Shown piece by piece: positions 59,430-64,000 of a stretch of 64,000 nucleotides of DNA; position 1 is the first letter of the stretch, and each line of letters begins with the position of its first letter. Source of the DNA: Takifugu bimaculatus (taxonomy: Eukaryota > Chordata > Actinopteri > Tetraodontiformes > Tetraodontidae); assembly GCA_004026145.2 (NCBI GenBank), contig CP034983.1, positions 8,788,588 to 8,852,587 on the forward strand, given 5' to 3'. The position numbers were made by a program, and so were the translations under genes. Under the pieces are notes generated by a model. It saw only the letters and a list, made by a program, of their open reading frames with translations. It ran no database searches and was not told the DNA's origin.

Positions 59430-62427
59430 CTGTTTAATATTAACAAACAGTTCTCATTATTGTAACCGATTTATTCAGGAATCAGTTAGTCAAAATCAAG
59501 AGGATTAATATCCACTACGGTAGAGTTCTTCCCACTTTGAGAAGGTCATGTCATGAAACCGGTATACTTTTGGCACGGTTACAGCAAAAACGTGTCTTAC
59601 GCTGCAGTGAGAGTGACTGAAGGGCTCGCAGAAATTCTGAAGATGTTTGCATTGAGACCATCCCTGACCAGGTCAAGAGGTCCCTGGGTGAGAAAGCAGT
59701 CCTTCATGGGACCACCCACCCCATCCAGTCATACACACAATTTAAAGTGCCTGATGGTTCATGCCAGGACGCGCCATGAGGGGCAGCTGGAGGATCCAGT
59801 TCTGCTCCTCTGATCTGAGCAGCATTCTCATCTACAGACACTAAGACAGCCTCCCTGCGCTGTGTTAGCTTCTCGTTGTGGATGAAGTCTCTATACTGGT
59901 TGAGAATTCAGGCCAGTGCGGCACCACTGAGAGCATGACTGACTGACAGACCGCGGTGGTACGGAGGGGTGAGCGGCTGGATCAGCGCGTTAACTGCATG
60001 ACATTCCTTCCCGTGCTGCCACAAATCTCTCCCATCACCTCGGAAAGTCAGGCTCCGCTGGCTCCTGGCAGACCCGCAGGCGCCGCCGGCCCGACACGGG
60101 AGCTTTTATCAGCCTCGGCCCAGATGGCTCTGCGGCTCTGCAGTTCTGACACCTCCACTGATGAGGAAGGAGGAAGGAGGGCAGGGGAGGGTACATTAGA
60201 GGGGGTAGGAGTTTGTAAAGGAAGGGAAAAGGTGGATACAATGAAAAGGAAGCCTGCGATACTCAGACACGAGTTCAAGAGTGCAGGGAGGAATGTTTGC
60301 ACGTGCACTACAGAGCAACGAGATAATCTCGGCTAGACTTCATGATTGTCAACCCGAAAAACTTTCGATACTTGTTTGATGCCCTGATCTCAACTGTGGT
60401 GTGTACATAAATGCGGCTTCTATTTCAGGCATCTTTGAGGAGTCAGGAATGAAAAATGGGGAACAAAAGGGACGCTGGTGGGCTAAACAACCCACGTCAA
60501 AGGATAAAGGATCATGTAGGCTATTTTACGTGCTGCCGAAGGGGGTTTGTTGTCGCTCTTGGATGGTAATCAGTCAATTAATTTTAGATTTAGGTCCCAA
60601 AACGGTGTAAACTGACTGCACTGTAAACATTTCTATGTTGTCACTGGGACAATTTCTTCATTCTTTCAGAAGAATGAAACAGACTCTCCCTGTTTCATTC
60701 CCCCTGCTTTTCCCTGCTGTTCCACTTTGCGATTGTTTAGATCAATTTTGCAGTGGATAATTTCGGCAGCGCTGCTCACTATCCTGGCATGAAATTGGCA
60801 CTGAGGTTGCCTCCTGTTTGTTTGAGAGCAGAGAACAAGAGAGAGACGACGAGGTAGAAAAAGAGAGCGCGATGGAGAAGAGATAGAGAGCCCCACAGGA
60901 ACTGTGCTGATTTTAAACTAGGAATAATCAGCTGCATCACAAGGAGAGGGTCAAAACGAGACGAGGCAGAGCCTGCATCCGCTCACTATGGCAACGGAGC
61001 TGCACGGGTCTGTGCACAAGCTCTACCTGGACCCCAGAGCACACCTCGCCTCGCTATGGCAACTCAGACGTATGGTGACAGCCCAGGCAAAAACTGGTGT
61101 TTATATTGTCTCTGGGGAGCAAAATGGTTCCTGACCTTTGTAACCTTTTTAATGGAGCTACATGTAAGAAAGTGATGTAAAGACGTCAATAATGTGTTTT
61201 GTTCTGTAGTTTCGCCCACCAGCAACCACCAATCAGAAGGTCAGTAGCGTTTCAGCATCCAGGAAGCCCAAAAGGTATCGTTATAATTCTCGTTATACGT
61301 TAAACTAAACAAGAGATGCTTTTTAAAGATGGAGATGGCTGAAAGTAGAAGAGAATTAGAGGACCAATGCCAAAGATGCTAATTTTCTCCAGGAAAGGTA
61401 AGATTTAGCTGATTTTACCAAATTAATTCTACTTAATGATGGCGTAGACATTTCAAATAGTCTCTACAGTTAAATAAAGGAATACATGTTAGTTCATAGC
61501 ACGCTAACAGGTGTGCAGGTGGTTTATCAAATTAAATAATAAGGTAATAAATGGTCTGAGAGGCAAAAACAGTGACTCGTCATTGCTAACATTAGCATTA
61601 ACAGAGGCCGTTTCTCTGGCTTAATGCTGAGACGCTGTGGAAAACGTTCTGACGTTATCAGGGCCATTATGAAACATAATTGAGACAATTCATGGAGGGG
61701 AGAAAACCACATTCTCCAGTATTTTAAATGGCTGCCGAACCAGAAATCTCTCACATGTATAGATTAAGCCACTCACATTGTTGATGTCACTTAGCTGTAG
61801 GCTCAGGATTAATCACCAACATCAACTCAAATTAGTCTCCAACAAACAGGAACTCATTAGCCGCTGATAAAATCCCGAGGTAATGTTGTCGGCCTGTATT
61901 TATTTATCGACAGCAGGTGTATTATACGTATGCCTCGGCTTAATGTTGCACCAGACGACATGGAGTGTGTGAATATGTAGAAGAATAAAGCCTAAGCCTC
62001 ACTGCAAATAACAGCCATGGAAGACCTGAGAAATATTCCTGCTATGTTGGATCTTTATATTATAAAAAATGCGTTGATGTGAAGAAGTTTTTAGGATAAA
62101 GAATCCAGAAGAACTGCGGAGAAAAATGCAATTTCAGATTTTCCAAACTATTTTGCTGTCAATCCAACACTGACAAAGCTTTGCAGCGACGACTACAGGA
62201 AGGCAAATTTTCAAACATTTGGACAAAAAGCTTCATAAAAGCCAATAATAGCATTAAGGAGATATTAATAAAATATTTCTTCCGCAGCAGAATTGGCCCT
62301 CAAGGTCAGCTTGTATTAAAATCATTAGTGTGAAGTTGAGCTCCAAGAATGTCAGATGATTGCGCTAAATGTCCTTCAGCACATTCCATTTTAATCAAAG
62401 AACCTCTCGGAAATGCCCGACCCACAC

Positions 62428-62460
<33 letters not shown>

Positions 62461-64000
62461 TGCGGAGTGGCAAGTATAGAAAAAGCACCCTGTTGAATCT
62501 TTATGAGCTCTAACAGCCAACTTGCTCTGAACATACAAGGGTGTCTTTGTGAAATCCTGCTGAATGCTGCTCTTAAACCTCCCTCTCTCCCTCTTGGCAA
62601 CACACTCTGGCTACGTCGCCTCAGTTTTTTCGCCGTTTAGCCGCCGGTTCTGTCGCCGGATAAGATTATTGAACATTAAAATTTTGCAGCAGCCGGAAAA
62701 GCAGATAAAGACTTGGGAAAAATCCCCGTTTGAAAATGGATATGCAGACTAAGAACCGTAGCTTAACTGTCATTTGTAATCAACTTGTTTGAAAGCCCGT
62801 GCTCACATCTTGCTTGCCGCCTTCTTTCACACTTGGAGTCGTACTGAAACGCCTCAGAAGAAGATTTTCTCATAGTAGACAACAAACAAGAGGAGGAATT
62901 GCTGTTTTTCTAGAAGTTTTATGTCTCTGAATGCATCTAAACACTATCCACATCTTCATACTCGGTGTGCTACAGATTAAAATTAAACTGCCTGCTCGTG
63001 GCAACCTGTTCTGCTGTGCCTGGGGAGGTCAATGTCCAACTCGGGCAGAGGTCTGCTGTCTGTCTGCACTTCAGAGACACACTGTAATTAACATTCTTGA
63101 GCCAACCCGGCATGAGAGACGCAGCGAGATGGAGAGGGGAAAGTGTGGGTGTTTCTGTCACGCTGGGTCGCTGAGTGTTGAGACTTTCCGCTACGCCGCT
63201 TCCGCCGCCTCGCTGCGAGGACTTGGCAGCTCAACATCTGGATCTCTGAAGATAACGCGTGCTAACAATAAACAAACAGAAGCAATTACTGGGAGGGAGA
63301 GCAGAGCGATTAGATTAGGTCAGGGTGAGCAAGACTCTCGCTGAAGTCTCAGCTGATGAGCTGCAGCACTCCAAAGAGAGCAGAGATATCTACCCCTCCT
63401 CACTGACCCCTGCATGGCTGCTGCCTGCTGCCGGCAGCAGCCACACATGGAGATAACACTCGCCTGTGTGTGTGTGTGTGTGTGCATTAGTCTATATACT
63501 GATGCAATAAACACTAAGTATCGAGACTCATTTCTATACCATTAGTGCATATTAGGTTTTTCTCTATAATACCTGCTTTGATTTACTGGATTTTACATGA
63601 TTATTTTGATTGTTGATTATTACTAACATTGATTTGACCCATTTGCTTAAAAACATTAACCAGAACCACCGTTGAAATTTTATTTTGAAAGAGTCCTGAC
63701 CCCAAATACACAATCATACATAAAATAAAGTAAACATTTGATCACATTTCATTAGATGCTCTGGTCTTGTGGAACTATATGAATAAATGTCCCTCTTTAA
63801 AAAGTCAGTCAGGGGGTTTTCTGCTCGCTGAGGACCTGCTGGAAGGACTTATTCCCCCTCCGTCAGGTCAGATTCTGCTTCTTAGCACAGATTTTATGCA
63901 CAGAGGAAAACCTGCTTTTACTTTTAAACTTTTTCCCTCAGATTAAAAAAACATATTTTTTTCTTGTTTATCAACCTCTGCGTGTGTCTGGATGATTATC
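59430..64000. other. adarb2 intron to window edge
   Basis: No further adarb2 exon could be found here. CA tracts lie near 62425-62460 and a GT tract near 63464-63483. The exon preceding 59429 must supply a single G to complete the Gly codon before LDLRHAQVV. Confidence 0.5.

Noticed and set aside
60035..60336. Possible earlier adarb2 exon
   Set aside because: Minus-strand translations show only Pro/Leu-rich low-complexity sequence and no ADAR motif or phase-compatible donor.

Overview
The window is nuclear DNA of a ray-finned fish, most likely a spiny-rayed teleost. The evidence is: multi-exon genes with GT-AG introns, often under 1 kb; many CA and tetranucleotide microsatellites; and a fish-type mix of transposons (L2-type LINE with a short-repeat tail, Penelope-like, PIF/Harbinger, pogo-like, piggyBac-like, Tc1-like). 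There are no operons or bacterial features. Exon boundaries were placed by hand from acceptor and donor sites, phase continuity and remembered protein family patterns. No alignment or database search was run.

Layout. (1) 1-11 kb: two copine genes in tandem on the + strand. The first lacks its 5' exons (off the left edge). The second is complete and most like copine-3. Each ends in two alternative terminal exons, each with its own stop codon. (2) 11.8-14 kb, minus strand: isopentenyl-diphosphate isomerase (idi1), six coding exons, with an in-frame N-terminal extension that could target mitochondria. (3) 15.8-24.2 kb, + strand: wdr37, 13 coding exons and 500 residues. idi1 and wdr37 are head to head with CCAAT and GC boxes between them. 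(4) 26.3-27.5 kb: an inverted, intron-containing partial copy of wdr37 lying just beyond its own 3' end. (5) 28-44 kb: a transposon-rich interval holding heat-shock-factor-domain fragments, a duplicated unknown coding block, a pogo-like remnant with a telomere-motif minisatellite, a broken gag/SGNH-type ORF, a piggyBac-like remnant, an LTR-element integrase scrap, a PIF/Harbinger element with an apparently intact three-exon transposase, a Penelope-like insertion and an L2-type LINE. (6) 44.3-64 kb, minus strand: the last six coding exons of adarb2 (ADAR3), the deaminase domain, with large introns. Its 5' exons are off the right edge.

The order idi1-wdr37-adarb2 matches the human 10p15.3 neighbourhood as I know it, which supports all three calls. 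The tandem copines are not neighbours of this trio in human.

The genes do not form one pathway. Copines are calcium-dependent phospholipid-binding proteins, IDI1 acts in isoprenoid and sterol synthesis, WDR37 is a beta-propeller protein, and ADARB2 is a double-stranded-RNA-binding deaminase-like regulator. The most unusual points are the paired terminal exons shared by both copines, the loss of calcium-ligand residues in the second C2 domain of the first copine, the self-inverted wdr37 duplication, and several splice sites that sit directly on microsatellites.
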